Source of the DNA: Allopusillimonas ginsengisoli | GTDB lineage: Bacteria > Pseudomonadota > Gammaproteobacteria > Burkholderiales > Burkholderiaceae_B | Direction of reading: 5' to 3' | Length of the DNA stretch: 64,000 bases | Assembly: GCA_005239165.1 (NCBI GenBank) | Contig: RAPG01000001.1 | Span: 248,001 to 312,000 of the forward strand | Part shown: in pieces, positions 35,419 to 45,569 of the stretch | Numbering within the stretch: the first letter of the stretch is position 1 | Layout of the letters: the number at the start of each line of letters is the position of its first letter | Notes under the pieces: model-generated | Told to the model about the DNA's origin: nothing | The model's database searches: none | Seen by the model: the letters and a program-made list of their open reading frames with translations, nothing else | Position numbers and translations under genes: made by a program

Positions 35419-37641
35419 TTAAACATGCGCCCGAGCCAGCTCATCAAACGCAAAGTCATCCACCTCAATGACGGCAGCAACCGCCTCTTCAGCCGCTTTG
35501 AGCACACTGGCCTGCGCGTCGCTAATGGCACCACGTTCATGGGCTATACGCCAATCGTGCAGCCCGCCCTGCCGTATGCGGTCAAGCACAGGCTGTGCAT
35601 CGACCACAAGCTGGAAAGCGCGCTCAAGCTGTTCAACACTGCTGCTATCGTGACCGTCCCACACAGCACCCACCAGACGGTCGCGCGCCGTGGAAGGCTC
35701 AAGCAGAATATCTGCGCACGCCATGGTGGTGCGGTCTGACGGTGCCTTCGCACGCGACCACGGTGGAAGCACAAGCAACCGTAGCAGCCACGCAACCGGT
35801 CGTGAGGGCAGATTGCTCAGCACTTCATCCATGCGTCGGTCTATGGTCGAAAAACCTTGCTGCATGCAAAGATGCACCAGGGGCAGATCGGCCTCGTGAC
35901 AACCCTCATCACGCCATCGTTTGAGCACCGCCGACAACAGGTAGAGTTCGGAAAGCACATCGCCCAAACGGGCCGAGATCATCTCTTTGCGCTTGAGCGC
36001 ACCGCCCAGCGTAACCAGTGCCATTTCGGATACCAGCGCAAATGCTGACGTCCAACGGCCCATTGCCCGGTACAGAGGCGCTGCCGCACCCGCGCCTTTG
36101 GGTGCGCTACCCAGTTGACCGGCCGTCCAGCCCATGCCGGTCGCACGCAGGGTGTTCTTGAAACTATGCCCCAGATGCTGCCAGAGCACGGCATCAAAGT
36201 CATCTTCGCCTTCAGCCTCATCAGGGTTGTTGAGCGCAAGAATTTCCCGCATGAGATACGGATGTGCCCGCACCGCGCCCTGACCGAACACAATAAGGTT
36301 GCGCGTAAGAATATTGGCGCCTTCGACGGTAATGGCCACGGGCACCGCACGGTACAGATTGCTTAGATAGTTGCTGGGCCCGTCGATAACGGCCTTGCCG
36401 GCATGGATGTCCATGGCATCGTTAACCGATTGCCGCATGCGCTCTGTTGCATGCAGCTTCATAATGGCCGACACCACTGCCGGTTTCAGACCCGTTTGCA
36501 GACCCGCCATCGTGCAACGCCTCGCAGCCTCGACCACGTAAGCGTTGGCAGCCAACTGGCCCAGACGCTCTTTGATGCCTTCAAACCGACCTACCGGTAT
36601 ACCAAACTGCGATCGTACGCGGGCATACGCGCCGGAAACGTGCGCCGTAAAAACGCACGCTGCCGCCGACAGTGACGGCAACGAAATACCTCGCCCTGCC
36701 GCCAGCGCACTCATTAGCATCTTCCAGCCCTGCCCCGCCTTTTCTGGCCCCCCGATAAGCGCGTCTATGGGCACGAACACATCGTGCCCTTCGGTCGGGC
36801 CATTAAGAAAAGCCTGGCCGGCGGGAAGATGACGACGGCCGGTAACCACACCCGACAAATGGGTAGGCACCAGCGCCACAGAAATACCTGGTTCTTTTTC
36901 GTCTCCCAGCAGGCCTTCAGGGTCAGAAAGTTTGAAGGCAAGCCCCAGCACCGTCGCCACCGGGCTTAGCGTGATATAGCGTTTGCGCCAGTTAAGACGA
37001 ATGCCCAGAGTGGGTTCACCCTCGACATCCTGCATGCAGACAACACCCGTGTCGGTCATGGATGCGGCATCCGAACCCGCCTCTGGGCTGGTCAGGCCAA
37101 AGCAGGGGATTTCTTCGCCGCGCGCCAGGCGCGGCAGCCAGTAGCTGCGCTGCTCAGAGGTACCAAACTGCATGAGCAGTTCGCCTGGCCCCAGCGAGTT
37201 GGGCACCATGACGGTGACGCCCGCCGTCACTGAGCGCACGGACAACTGCCGCACGACCTCAGAGTGCGCATACGGCGAAAACCCCAGCCCGTCGTATTCT
37301 TTGGGAATAATCATGCCAAAGAAGCCCTGCTGCTTCATAAATGCCCACACATCGGGCGGCAGGTCGGCGTCTTTCCAGTTGATTTGCCAGTCGTTCAGCA
37401 TGCTGCACAGCTGCGCCAGCGGGCCGTCTATAAAGGCCTGTTCATCAGCCGTCAGTACAACCGGCGGCAAGCTCAGCAAGGCATCCCAATCAGGCTTGCC
37501 AGAAAAAAGCTGTGCATCCCACCAGACATCGCCCGCATCAATGGCTTCTTGTTCTGTTGCCGACAGCGATGGCATGGCTTTACGCCCCATACGGTAAAGC
37601 GGCTCAGTCAACCATCGTCGGCGCCAGGCTCTCCAGTTCAT
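35419..37641 (-). CDS. fadE: FadE-type acyl-CoA dehydrogenase
   Basis: Large acyl-CoA dehydrogenase of fatty-acid beta-oxidation (first step, FAD-dependent). It carries IIPKEYDGLGFSPYAHSEVV, PCFGLTSPEAGSDAASM, RGISLPSLSAAA and the AMDIHAGKAVIDGPSNYL region in the dehydrogenase part. The DUF1974 tail typical of FadE occupies about residues 500-740. Using ATG 37641 the protein starts MNWRAWRRRWLTEPLY and is about 740 residues; a start 7 codons earlier is also open. E. coli FadE has N-terminal membrane helices; none is visible here, and the sequence before 37662 does not encode them. The reading frame is otherwise full length. Confidence 0.87.
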   Translation of the reverse strand: MNWRAWRRRWLTEPLYRMGRKAMPSLSATEQEAIDAGDVWWDAQLFSGKPDWDALLSLPPVVLTADEQAFIDGPLAQLCSMLNDWQINWKDADLPPDVWAFMKQQGFFGMIIPKEYDGLGFSPYAHSEVVRQLSVRSVTAGVTVMVPNSLGPGELLMQFGTSEQRSYWLPRLARGEEIPCFGLTSPEAGSDAASMTDTGVVCMQDVEGEPTLGIRLNWRKRYITLSPVATVLGLAFKLSDPEGLLGDEKEPGISVALVPTHLSGVVTGRRHLPAGQAFLNGPTEGHDVFVPIDALIGGPEKAGQGWKMLMSALAAGRGISLPSLSAAACVFTAHVSGAYARVRSQFGIPVGRFEGIKERLGQLAANAYVVEAARRCTMAGLQTGLKPAVVSAIMKLHATERMRQSVNDAMDIHAGKAVIDGPSNYLSNLYRAVPVAITVEGANILTRNLIVFGQGAVRAHPYLMREILALNNPDEAEGEDDFDAVLWQHLGHSFKNTLRATGMGWTAGQLGSAPKGAGAAAPLYRAMGRWTSAFALVSEMALVTLGGALKRKEMISARLGDVLSELYLLSAVLKRWRDEGCHEADLPLVHLCMQQGFSTIDRRMDEVLSNLPSRPVAWLLRLLVLPPWSRAKAPSDRTTMACADILLEPSTARDRLVGAVWDGHDSSSVEQLERAFQLVVDAQPVLDRIRQGGLHDWRIAHERGAISDAQASVLKAAEEAVAAVIEVDDFAFDELARAHV

Positions 37642-37751
37642 ACAGCCCCCTATAAACAACACTATGCGATAAAACCATTATCCCCTGAAACACGGGTGAC
37701 AGTGAAGTCTGCGACAATCATGGCTGCCAACCAATCGCCTTGCACACCGCC

Positions 37752-38990
37752 ATGCTCAATACGCTCTGGCTTGTCTTTTTTATTGCTGCATCGATCTCCG
37801 GCCTGTTTCAGTGGGTTGTTCTGAACGACGCTGAGGTATTCGGACGCATAGTGCGCAGCCTGTTCGACATGGCTGACCTGTCAGTGCAGGTCATGATTCT
37901 GCTGTTTGGCACACTGACGCTGTGGCTGGGTTTTTTGCGTATTGCCGAAGCAGCCGGCCTGGTCGAAAAGCTTGGCCAGCTGCTGGCACCGCTGTTCCGG
38001 CGACTGATGCCGGGCGTACCTGCAGGCCATCCTGCGCTGGGCCTGATCACGCTTAACTTTGCCGCCAATGGCCTGGGGCTCGATAATGCCGCAACACCTA
38101 TCGGGCTGCGCGCTATGCGTGAGCTGCAAAAGCTCAACCCCGAACCCAAAACAGCGACCAATGCCCAGATTCTTTTTCTGGTGCTTAACTCTTCGTCACT
38201 GACGCTTCTACCAGTCACCATTTTTATGTACCGCGCCCAACAGGGCGCCCCTGACCCCACCATGGTGTTCTTGCCCATTCTGCTGGCCACCTCGGTATCG
38301 TCACTGGTGGGGCTGCTGTCCGTGGCCGTCATGCAGCGCATCCGCCTGCAAGACCCTGTCGTGCTGTTGTGGCTGGGCGGCCTGATACTGATACTGGGCA
38401 CGTTCATGGCGGTACTGGCCACCCTCAGCACGGCTGCCATCGCAGCGTTTTCTTCACTTGCGGGCAACCTGGCACTGTTCTCCATCATCATGCTTTTTCT
38501 GATTGTGGGGGCGTATAAAAAAGTTGCTGTCTACGAGTGTTTTGTCGAAGGCGCCAAAGAAGGCTTCGATATCGCCAAAAGCCTGTTGCCCTATCTTGTC
38601 GCCATGCTTTGCGCCATTGGCGTGCTAAGGGCCTCAGGCGCCCTTGATGCCGCACTCGACGCCATTCGCTGGGCAGCGACAGGCCTGAGCCTGGATACCC
38701 GCTTTATCGACGCACTGCCCACTGCCCTGGCCAAGCCATTTTCTGGCAGCGCCGCACGAGCTTTGCTTATCGAAACCATGCAGCATTTCGGGGTCGACAG
38801 CTTTCCCGCCCTGCTCGCTGCGACAGTACAGGGCAGTACCGAAACCACGTTTTATGTGCTGGCTGTTTACTTTGGCGCAGTAGGCATACAACGTGCGCGA
38901 CACGCAGTGGGCTGCGCGCTGCTGGCCGACCTGGCAGGCATACTGGCCTCTATCGGCATCTGCTACTGGTTCTTCGGCAGCGGTACCTGA
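37752..38990 (+). CDS. SpmA/SpmB-fused nucleoside-recognition (Gate) domain membrane protein
   Basis: 412-residue membrane protein joining two Gate (nucleoside-recognition) domains like Bacillus SpmA and SpmB in one chain, a form widespread in Gram-negatives. The SpmA-like half has NFAANGLGLDNAATPIGLRAMRELQ and FLVLNSSSLTLLPVTIFMYR; the SpmB-like half has VEGAKEGFDIAKSLLPYLVAMLCAIGVLR and PTALAKPFSGSAARAL, VQGSTETTFYVLAVYFGAVG. Spore maturation is not implied; a transport-related function is suspected but unknown. ATG 37752 is chosen over an upstream TTG. Confidence 0.87.
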   Translation: MLNTLWLVFFIAASISGLFQWVVLNDAEVFGRIVRSLFDMADLSVQVMILLFGTLTLWLGFLRIAEAAGLVEKLGQLLAPLFRRLMPGVPAGHPALGLITLNFAANGLGLDNAATPIGLRAMRELQKLNPEPKTATNAQILFLVLNSSSLTLLPVTIFMYRAQQGAPDPTMVFLPILLATSVSSLVGLLSVAVMQRIRLQDPVVLLWLGGLILILGTFMAVLATLSTAAIAAFSSLAGNLALFSIIMLFLIVGAYKKVAVYECFVEGAKEGFDIAKSLLPYLVAMLCAIGVLRASGALDAALDAIRWAATGLSLDTRFIDALPTALAKPFSGSAARALLIETMQHFGVDSFPALLAATVQGSTETTFYVLAVYFGAVGIQRARHAVGCALLADLAGILASIGICYWFFGSGT

Positions 38991-39065
38991 CGGCGGCCAG
39001 CAAACGGGCGACGCCAGCTCTTTCGCAGGCGAGCATCTTCCGCACCCGTGCTATTTGGCGGCAGC

Positions 39066-39512
39066 TTACGGGGTTGATGTTTTCAGGTCAAACAAGCTGG
39101 TTACTTCAGCGTCGAGTACCTGCTCGTCCCGCTGATTGTAAAGACGCCAGGCCCAGCGCACGATACCGAGTTCTTTACGGGTGTCAGAAGTACGCACTGA
39201 GCTGATCGCAGCCTCTAGCCGCAGGGCATCTCCTGCCCGCACAGGCTTGAGCCAGCGCAATTTTTCAAGGCCTGGCGAGCCGAATGATTCTGAATCATGC
39301 AATACGGCATCTACCGCCATTCTCATGGCCAGCGAACACGTTAACCAACCGCTGGCGATGAGACCATCCCATCGGCCCTCACGGGCGCGCCCGGCATCTA
39401 AATGAAACCACTGAGGGTCGTAGGCCTTTGCAAAAGCCAGCATTTCGGCCTCCTCCACCACCACCGGCGGGTGCTCGATCACCATGCCGACTTTGAATTC
39501 ACTGAATTTCAT
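39066..39512 (-). CDS. MaoC family dehydratase
   Basis: Single hot-dog MaoC-like hydratase, about 148 residues from ATG 39512 (MKFSEFKVG). It shows the hydratase-2 active-site pattern in AFAKAYDPQWFHLDAGRAREGRWDGLIASGWLTCSLAMRM, with the Asp and His in place. The substrate is unknown. The nearest functional links are the FadE-type gene upstream and the CoA-pathway genes at 24-29 kb, both only suggestive. The bases between 39513 and 39760 do not hold a supported gene. Confidence 0.85.
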   Translation of the reverse strand: MKFSEFKVGMVIEHPPVVVEEAEMLAFAKAYDPQWFHLDAGRAREGRWDGLIASGWLTCSLAMRMAVDAVLHDSESFGSPGLEKLRWLKPVRAGDALRLEAAISSVRTSDTRKELGIVRWAWRLYNQRDEQVLDAEVTSLFDLKTSTP

Positions 39513-39760
39513 GAACAACACTCCGGGTAAGCCCATTACAAAAATGAAACAGACGCCAAGGCCTGTCTGGGCTGAACTTAATATTGACGGGCGAACCCGA
39601 AAGTTTACCCTTGAAGCACTTTTACTGCGACCCTTAGCATTGCGAGCGGCCCGGCCAGGCCTTGTATTGACTCTGGCCTTCGCGACATTGGGATGTTCTG
39701 CGTCCTTAGCCCAGCCAGCCGCCTGCGCACACCGGCTATTACGTGCCGTGTACCAGAAGA

Positions 39761-40909
39761 TCAGCTAAACGCTGCAGCGGCGCGCCCTACACGATCATTG
39801 ACGGCACGCCAGGCATCAGTGCCCGGCGGCTGCTCCACATAAATGCAGTCATAACCCTGAGCATCGAATGCTCTCAGCAAGGCATAGAGGTCACGGGCAT
39901 ACAGTGCCGGATCAGAGGGGCAAAGCCGCCAGTCAATATGGCTTGCTGACGTGACAGAAGGCACTTCAAACACCAAAGCCACCACGCGTCCGCTGCCGCC
40001 ACGAAGTGGTGTCGCTGCGCCCGCTGACACGCGCGCAGCCGCCTCGTTGGCCTCTGGCGACTGCGCAACGGCAGCCTCTATGATTTCATGAGTTGCAGCT
40101 GGCGTGTTGGTCTTGCCTGCCTCCCCCTGCAGCTCATCACGCGCCATGGCTTGCAACTGGGCGCGCGTCACCAGCCGCAGCGGTGTGTTGGGCGCATAAT
40201 GCGCCTTGAGCGAGCCAGACACCCTGGGCGCGGCGTCATCAGGCTGGCCCGGCGGCTTTCCCAGCACGCGAGCAAGCTGTTCCGACGTAATATGCCCCGG
40301 ACGCAACAACACAGGGCCTATGCCCTCGTCCAGCCGTGACACATCCACAATGGTTGACTCGATGCCCACCTGCGAGGGCCCACCCTCCAGCACCATTAAG
40401 CGGTCTTCAGCCAGTTCAGGGAATTCGGCCCGCACGTGGGCAGCCTGCGTCGGCGACACATGCCCGAACTTATTGGCCGACGGCGCGGCCACTCCGCCAT
40501 GACCGCCCGGTTTCAGGCGTGCAAATTCACGCAAAAGTGCCTGAGCCACAGGGTGCGAGGGACAGCGCAAACCCACAGAATTCTGTCCGCCACTGACAGC
40601 GGCAGGAATGTGACTGGCTCGCGGAAGAATCAGGGTAAGTGGGCCAGGCCAGAACGCCTGTATTAACGCACGCGCTTCAGCAGGTATGGATGAAGCCCAG
40701 TAAAACAGGTCTGCTTCTGTCGCCACATGAACAATAACGGGATGATTGGCAGGCCGCCCTTTGGCGGCATAGATGGCGGCGATGGCATCAGGATTTTCGG
40801 CGTCTCCACCCAACCCATAAACGGTTTCGGTGGGAAACGCCACCAGCCCGCCTGCGGCCAGTTGCTGCGCTGCCTGCGCCAGCAGGCGCAACGTATCAGG
40901 CGAAGTCAT
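39761..40909 (-). CDS. tsaC: L-threonylcarbamoyladenylate synthase (Sua5/TsaC family)
   Basis: Makes threonylcarbamoyl-AMP for t6A tRNA modification; TsaE at 13.2 kb acts later in the pathway. The N-terminal YrdC domain (about 1-205) shows VAFPTETVYGLGGDA, AAKGRPANHPVIVHV and APSANKFGHVSPT; a C-terminal Sua5 domain (about 240-380) follows an Ala/Gly-rich linker with LRPGHITSEQL. At 382 residues it is the long Sua5 form rather than short TsaC. Start overlaps the purK stop by 4 bases. Confidence 0.9.
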   Translation of the reverse strand: MTSPDTLRLLAQAAQQLAAGGLVAFPTETVYGLGGDAENPDAIAAIYAAKGRPANHPVIVHVATEADLFYWASSIPAEARALIQAFWPGPLTLILPRASHIPAAVSGGQNSVGLRCPSHPVAQALLREFARLKPGGHGGVAAPSANKFGHVSPTQAAHVRAEFPELAEDRLMVLEGGPSQVGIESTIVDVSRLDEGIGPVLLRPGHITSEQLARVLGKPPGQPDDAAPRVSGSLKAHYAPNTPLRLVTRAQLQAMARDELQGEAGKTNTPAATHEIIEAAVAQSPEANEAAARVSAGAATPLRGGSGRVVALVFEVPSVTSASHIDWRLCPSDPALYARDLYALLRAFDAQGYDCIYVEQPPGTDAWRAVNDRVGRAAAAFS

Positions 40910-42084
40910 GACTGGTAGGCAATGCCCAGCGCCGCTGCCACGTGCCCTGCAGCCTCCTGGGCATCGACCAGCGTGTCACCGAGTATGTTTACATGCCCCA
41001 TCTTGCGACCCGGGCGCGGCTCAGCCTTGCCGTACAAATGCAGGCAAGCACCCGGCACGCTCAGCACCGATGCCCAGTCGGGTTCACGCTGATGACCGCT
41101 GACTGGGTCGAACCAGATATCGCCCATCAGATTAAGCATGACAACACTGGTGAGGCACTGGGTCGCCCCCAAAGGCATGCCGGTCATGGCACGCACCTGC
41201 TGCTCGAACTGACTGCTTGCGCAGGCATTCATGGTGTAGTGACCACTGTTGTGCGGACGCGGTGCGATCTCATTGACCACCAGGCTGCCATTTTCAAGCA
41301 CAAAAAATTCTATACACAACACACCGACATAGCCGAGTGCTTGGGCGATACGCAAGGCAGCAGCCCCTGCCTGCCCTGCAATATCACCACCAGCCAGAGC
41401 TGTGTCTACCGTAGATACCGCCAGAATGCCGTCACGGTGTTCATTGCGCGCAGCGGGGTAAAGCACGGTCTGTCCGTCAAAGCCCCGGGCCATGACGACC
41501 GACAGCTCAAACGCCAGCGGCAGCATGGCTTCAAGCACACAGCTTGCGCCCTCAAACTGCCTGAACGCCGCCAGGGCTTCATCACGCGTTTTGACACGGG
41601 CCTGCCCTTTGCCGTCGTAGCCCAGCCGGGCTACTTTGAGAATGCCTGGGAACAACGCCTCGGGTGCCGAAACAAGATCGGCCTCGTCCTGTACGGCGAT
41701 ATGTGGCGCAACAGGCACATCTGTGCCCTGAATAAAGGCCTTTTCCTGAATACGGTCTTGCACAATGGCCACCGCATCAGCGCCCGGACTCACCCGAGTG
41801 CCTTGCGCCAGTATGCGCAAACTCTCTGCCGGCACATTTTCGAACTCGGTACTGACCGCCTCGCACATGGACGCCAGACGAGCCAAGGCCCCGGGGTCTG
41901 TATAACCTGCCTGGATATGACATTCTGCAATCGATCCGGCAGGGCTGTGTTCAGCAGGATCGAGCACCGCTACCTTGTAACCCAGGCTCTGCGCTGCATG
42001 ACAAAACATACGACCCAACTGCCCGCCCCCGAGCATGCCCAGCCAGCTGCCCGACACCACAGGTGTTGTGACTGAGCGTGTCAT
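40906..42084 (-). CDS. purK: N5-carboxyaminoimidazole ribonucleotide synthase PurK
   Basis: ATP-grasp enzyme that carboxylates AIR in purine synthesis, using bicarbonate. 392 residues with the family start [28 protein letters not shown], the ATP-grasp body ([15 protein letters not shown] and [28 protein letters not shown]). It overlaps both purE and tsaC by 4 bases, giving a tight purE-purK-tsaC unit. Confidence 0.95.
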   Translation of the reverse strand: MTRSVTTPVVSGSWLGMLGGGQLGRMFCHAAQSLGYKVAVLDPAEHSPAGSIAECHIQAGYTDPGALARLASMCEAVSTEFENVPAESLRILAQGTRVSPGADAVAIVQDRIQEKAFIQGTDVPVAPHIAVQDEADLVSAPEALFPGILKVARLGYDGKGQARVKTRDEALAAFRQFEGASCVLEAMLPLAFELSVVMARGFDGQTVLYPAARNEHRDGILAVSTVDTALAGGDIAGQAGAAALRIAQALGYVGVLCIEFFVLENGSLVVNEIAPRPHNSGHYTMNACASSQFEQQVRAMTGMPLGATQCLTSVVMLNLMGDIWFDPVSGHQREPDWASVLSVPGACLHLYGKAEPRPGRKMGHVNILGDTLVDAQEAAGHVAAALGIAYQS

Positions 42085-42632
42085 AAGGGCACCACCATGG
42101 CGCGGGCCGCTTCCGTTTGCCTGGCTCTGTATGCCACGAGCTTTTCGCGCAAACCGGCATCGGTGGTCGCCACGCAGGCGATCAGATGAAGAGCCGCGTT
42201 GGCAGCCCCCGCCTCGCCAATGGCAAACGTGGCGACGGGTACCCCTTTGGGCATCTGCACTATGGACAGCAGCGAGTCTTCACCGCGCAAATAGCGTGAC
42301 GGCACCGGCACGCCAAAAACCGGCACAGGCGTCAGCGCGGCCATCATGCCGGGCAAATGTGCTGCCCCGCCTGCGCCTGCGATAATGCCCCGCAAGCCGC
42401 GTTCAGTCGCGCTGGAACCATACTCGACCATATCGTGTGGCATGCGATGAGCAGACACCACTCGCACCTCGTGTGCAATACCAAACTCTTCAAGCACCGC
42501 CACCGCGTGTTTCATGATGTCCCAATCGCTGGAGGAACCCATAATAATGCCGGCCAGAGGCGCAGTGCCCCGATCATCGCTAGCCGTGCGTGATGTCTGA
42601 TCTGGCGCGTAACGCCCTGTCTGTTCGGTCAT
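42081..42632 (-). CDS. purE: N5-CAIR mutase PurE
   Basis: Converts N5-CAIR to CAIR in purine synthesis. The family body starts at [25 protein letters not shown] and contains [18 protein letters not shown] and [28 protein letters not shown]. From ATG 42632 it has a 25-residue hydrophilic lead before that; 183 residues is slightly long, so a later start is possible, although no other ATG precedes the motif closely. Translationally coupled to purK. Confidence 0.94.
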   Translation of the reverse strand: MTEQTGRYAPDQTSRTASDDRGTAPLAGIIMGSSSDWDIMKHAVAVLEEFGIAHEVRVVSAHRMPHDMVEYGSSATERGLRGIIAGAGGAAHLPGMMAALTPVPVFGVPVPSRYLRGEDSLLSIVQMPKGVPVATFAIGEAGAANAALHLIACVATTDAGLREKLVAYRARQTEAARAMVVPL

Positions 42633-42697
42633 ATGCGTGTAGATAAAAAAATGGGGTTAGGCCAGAGAGACGGCACCGATCATGCTCCCTGGCTGTG

Positions 42698-43585
42698 TCA
42701 GCTGACCTGGGTAAGACGCGTCAGGGCCTCACGATATTTGTCAGCGGTCTTCTGAATGACATCTGCCGGCACCTTGGGCGCAGGCGGCGTCTTGTCCCAT
42801 GGCTGGGTTTCGAGCCAGTCGCGCACAAACTGCTTGTCAAATGAGGGTGGGCTAATACCTTCTGAATACTGGTCTGCAGGCCAGAAACGCGAGGAGTCTG
42901 GCGTAAGCACTTCGTCCATGAGATGCAGACGGCCTGCTTTGTCGAGGCCGAACTCAAACTTGGTGTCAGCAATGATAATGCCCTTGCCTCGGGCAAACTC
43001 GGCCGCTTCCGCATACAGCTTAAGCGTAATGGCGCGAATTTCTTCAGCCAGCTCACCGCCCACTTGCTTTACGACGAAATCAAAATCGACATTTTCGTCG
43101 TGAGACCCGAACTCTGCCTTGGCGGCAGGTGTAAAAATAGGCTGGGCCAGCTTGCTAGCCTGCCTGAGGCCTGCGGGCAAGGTTACGCCGCAAACCGCAC
43201 CTGTAGCCTGGTAATCTTTCCAGCCAGACCCGATCAAATAGCCACGCGCTACGGCCTCGACCATGATGGGCTCAAGGCGTTTAACCACCATGGCACGACC
43301 GATAACCTGATCGCGCTCTGCCGGCGTAACAACGCTTTGTGGATCAATGCCGGTGGCATGGTTGGGCAGCACGTGGCCCAGCCGGCCCAGCCAGAACTCG
43401 GTCAGCGCGGTTAGCACTTCGCCCTTGCCCGGAATGGGGTCATCAAGAATGACATCAAATGCAGAAATACGGTCAGACGCAACAATGAGCAGTTTGTCGT
43501 CGTCTACCGCATACATGTCGCGAACTTTGCCGCGGCCCAGCAGGGGTAATGAAGTAATGGTTGATTCATGCAGGGCCTGCGCCAC
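42698..43585 (-). CDS. purC: Phosphoribosylaminoimidazole-succinocarboxamide synthase PurC
   Basis: SAICAR synthetase, ATP-dependent addition of aspartate to CAIR. 295 residues (the long type) with [67 protein letters not shown] and [31 protein letters not shown]. Separated from fba by an intrinsic terminator, so it may have its own promoter. Confidence 0.95.
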   Translation of the reverse strand: MAQALHESTITSLPLLGRGKVRDMYAVDDDKLLIVASDRISAFDVILDDPIPGKGEVLTALTEFWLGRLGHVLPNHATGIDPQSVVTPAERDQVIGRAMVVKRLEPIMVEAVARGYLIGSGWKDYQATGAVCGVTLPAGLRQASKLAQPIFTPAAKAEFGSHDENVDFDFVVKQVGGELAEEIRAITLKLYAEAAEFARGKGIIIADTKFEFGLDKAGRLHLMDEVLTPDSSRFWPADQYSEGISPPSFDKQFVRDWLETQPWDKTPPAPKVPADVIQKTADKYREALTRLTQVS

Positions 43586-43596
43586 GGTTTATCCTT

Positions 43597-43633
43597 GAAA
43601 AGAAAACGCCCCGCCCGGCAATGGCCGGGCGGG
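43597..43633 (-). terminator. Intrinsic terminator after fba
   Basis: Perfect 10-base stem CCCGCCCGGC / GCCGGGCGGG with loop of four, followed on the minus strand by GCGTTTTCTTTT. It lies between the fba stop and the purC start. Confidence 0.8.
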
Positions 43634-43660
43634 ATGCGTGTCAGAGAAACAGCAAAAACA

Positions 43661-44725
43661 TTACTGAACGACCTGAGCCAGTTCACCGGCCGCATAGCGG
43701 CGGGCCATTTCGTCAAGAGCGATGGGCTTGATCTTGCTGGCATTGCCGGCTGTGCCGAACTGCTCGTAGCGCTGCAGGCAAATACGTTTGGCCGCTTCAC
43801 GAGCAGGCTTGAGGTATTCGCGCGGATCGAATTTGGCGGGGTTCTCGGCCATAAACCGGCGAATGGCGCCTGTCATGGCAAGACGGATATCGGTGTCGAT
43901 ATTGATCTTGCGCACCCCGAACTTGATGGCTTCCTGGATTTCTTCGACCGGCACGCCGTAGGTTTGATTCATGTCGCCGCCAAACTCGCGGATTTCTGCG
44001 AGCAGATCTTGCGGCACACTGGAGCTGCCGTGCATGACCAGGTGCGTATTGGGCAGGCGCGCGTGGATTTCTTTAATGCGTGAAATCGACAGAATGTCGC
44101 CCGTGGGCTTGCGGGTGAACTTGTAAGCGCCGTGGCTGGTGCCGATGGCGATGGCCAGCGCGTCTAGTTGTGTTGCACGCACGAACTCGGCAGCCTCTTC
44201 GGGATCGGTAAGCAGTTGTTCCATGGTCATCGTGCCTTCGGCACCGTGACCGTCTTCTTTGTCGCCCTTCATGGTTTCAAGCGAACCCAGGCAGCCCAGC
44301 TCGCCTTCGACGGTAACGCCAACCTTGTGGGCCATCTCGACCACACGACGAGTGACGTTCATGTTGTATTCGAAGTCGGCGATGGACTTGCCGTCTTCTT
44401 TGAGAGAGCCGTCCATCATGACACTGGAAAAGCCCAGGTCGATGGCGCCCTGACAGATGGCGGGCGACTGACCGTGATCTTGGTGCATGACCACCGGAAT
44501 AGTGGGATAAGACTCTACAGCCGCCTGGATGAGGTACTTGAGAAAGCCTTCGCCTGCGTACTTACGGGCACCTGCCGAAGCCTGCATAATGACCGGACTG
44601 TCTGTTTCAGACGCCGCTTCCATGATGGCCTGAACCTGCTCAAGGTTGTTGACGTTGAATGCGGGAATGCCGTAGCCATGCTCGGCGGCATGGTCCAGTA
44701 GCTGACGCATGGAAACTAAGGCCAT
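43661..44725 (-). CDS. fba: Class II fructose-1,6-bisphosphate aldolase
   Basis: Zinc-dependent aldolase of glycolysis, gluconeogenesis and the Calvin-type cycle. 354 residues: [28 protein letters not shown], the metal-binding His in [25 protein letters not shown] and [11 protein letters not shown], with phosphate-binding NIDTDIR near the C-terminus. Type A/B subdivision suggests the form used in many beta- and alphaproteobacteria (CbbA-like), since it is not the shorter E. coli-like form. The gene follows mog by 37 bases. Confidence 0.94.
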   Translation of the reverse strand: MALVSMRQLLDHAAEHGYGIPAFNVNNLEQVQAIMEAASETDSPVIMQASAGARKYAGEGFLKYLIQAAVESYPTIPVVMHQDHGQSPAICQGAIDLGFSSVMMDGSLKEDGKSIADFEYNMNVTRRVVEMAHKVGVTVEGELGCLGSLETMKGDKEDGHGAEGTMTMEQLLTDPEEAAEFVRATQLDALAIAIGTSHGAYKFTRKPTGDILSISRIKEIHARLPNTHLVMHGSSSVPQDLLAEIREFGGDMNQTYGVPVEEIQEAIKFGVRKINIDTDIRLAMTGAIRRFMAENPAKFDPREYLKPAREAAKRICLQRYEQFGTAGNASKIKPIALDEMARRYAAGELAQVVQ

Positions 44726-44762
44726 TGTAGACTCCTGAAATCAATGAATTATGTAATTGAGG

Positions 44763-45389
44763 TCATTTTACCCGAACGGCAGACTTGGGACGGAAGGCCC
44801 TTACGATGTAATCATGTGTGTCCACATAAGGTCCGCCAATCAGGTCTATGCAGTAAGGTACAGCGGCAAAAATACCTGCCGCCAGCACCTTGCCATCAGC
44901 ATCCTTCAGGCCTTCCAGCGTTTCTTTGATGGCCTTGGGCTGGCCGGGCAGGTTAATGATTAATGCTGCGTGGCCGGTCGTTTCGCGGATAACCGCCACC
45001 TGTCGCGACAAAATGGCTGTAGGCACGAAACGCAAGCTGATCTGGCGCATTTGCTCGCCAAAACCAGGCATCTCGCGCGTTGCCACCGCCAGTGTGGCTT
45101 CAGGCGTGCAATCTCGTCGTGCCGGCCCTGTACCCCCCGTCGTAAGCACCAGATCGCAGCCGGCGTTATCCACCAGATCAATCAAGGTTTCGGAAATCAG
45201 CGCCGGCTCGTCGGGAATTAGACGGCTCTGGAACTGCGGAGCTTCGGTCAGCGCTTCGATCAGCCACGACTGCAAGGCCGGAATGCCCTGGTCTTCATAG
45301 GTGCCTGAAGATGCCCTGTCGGACACTGACACCAGGCCAACCAGCAGTTGATCGGGATGATTACGAACCAAACGTGTAGAAACTGACAT
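44763..45389 (-). CDS. mog: Molybdopterin adenylyltransferase Mog
   Basis: Adenylates molybdopterin ahead of molybdate insertion in cofactor synthesis. The chosen ATG 45389 gives 208 residues, in line with Mog; the frame is open further upstream but that part covers hairpin sequences. Family motifs: LLVGLVSVSDRASSGTYEDQGIPAL, DLVLTTGGTGPARRDCTPEATLAVA, MPGFGEQMRQISL, and IINLPGQPKAIKETL. It pairs functionally with the modABC/modE locus at 4.6-7.8 kb. Its location between the aldehyde dehydrogenase and fba is not an obvious functional grouping. Confidence 0.91.
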   Translation of the reverse strand: MSVSTRLVRNHPDQLLVGLVSVSDRASSGTYEDQGIPALQSWLIEALTEAPQFQSRLIPDEPALISETLIDLVDNAGCDLVLTTGGTGPARRDCTPEATLAVATREMPGFGEQMRQISLRFVPTAILSRQVAVIRETTGHAALIINLPGQPKAIKETLEGLKDADGKVLAAGIFAAVPYCIDLIGGPYVDTHDYIVRAFRPKSAVRVK

Positions 45390-45484
45390 GTATTGCCTGC
45401 AAATAAACGCGCATCGGCTGCCTGGGCGGCGGACGCTGAGTAAAACGCGTGGACAAAGAACCAGTGGTGAGATGCCCCCGCGAC

Positions 45485-45556
45485 CAGCCAAGCCATGGGG
45501 CCTCTTTCTTGAGGCCGACATGGCTGGCTGACGCCAATGCGCGGGACGACCCGCGC
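45485..45556 (-). promoter_or_regulatory. Two adjacent hairpins ahead of mog
   Basis: Plus-strand coordinates: an extended stem at 45485-45530 (CAGCC, AGCCATG, GGCCTC pairing with GAGGCC, CATGGCT, GGCTG, loop TTTCTT, a few mismatches), and a perfect 7-base stem GCGCGGG / CCCGCGC at 45539-45556. Both fall in the 180-base gap between the aldehyde dehydrogenase stop and the mog start, so they would be in a mog leader. No T-run follows. Terminator, attenuator or RNA element are all possible. Confidence 0.5.
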
Positions 45557-45569
45557 CTTGACAACGCCA

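Noticed and set aside
39484..39768. 94-residue plus-strand frame between the MaoC gene and tsaC
   Set aside because: It has a hydrophobic stretch near the end but overlaps the MaoC start region, has no ribosome-binding site of note and resembles nothing I know.
40942..42075. 377-residue plus-strand frame opposite purK
   Set aside because: It is antisense to an unmistakable purK and is explained by codon composition.
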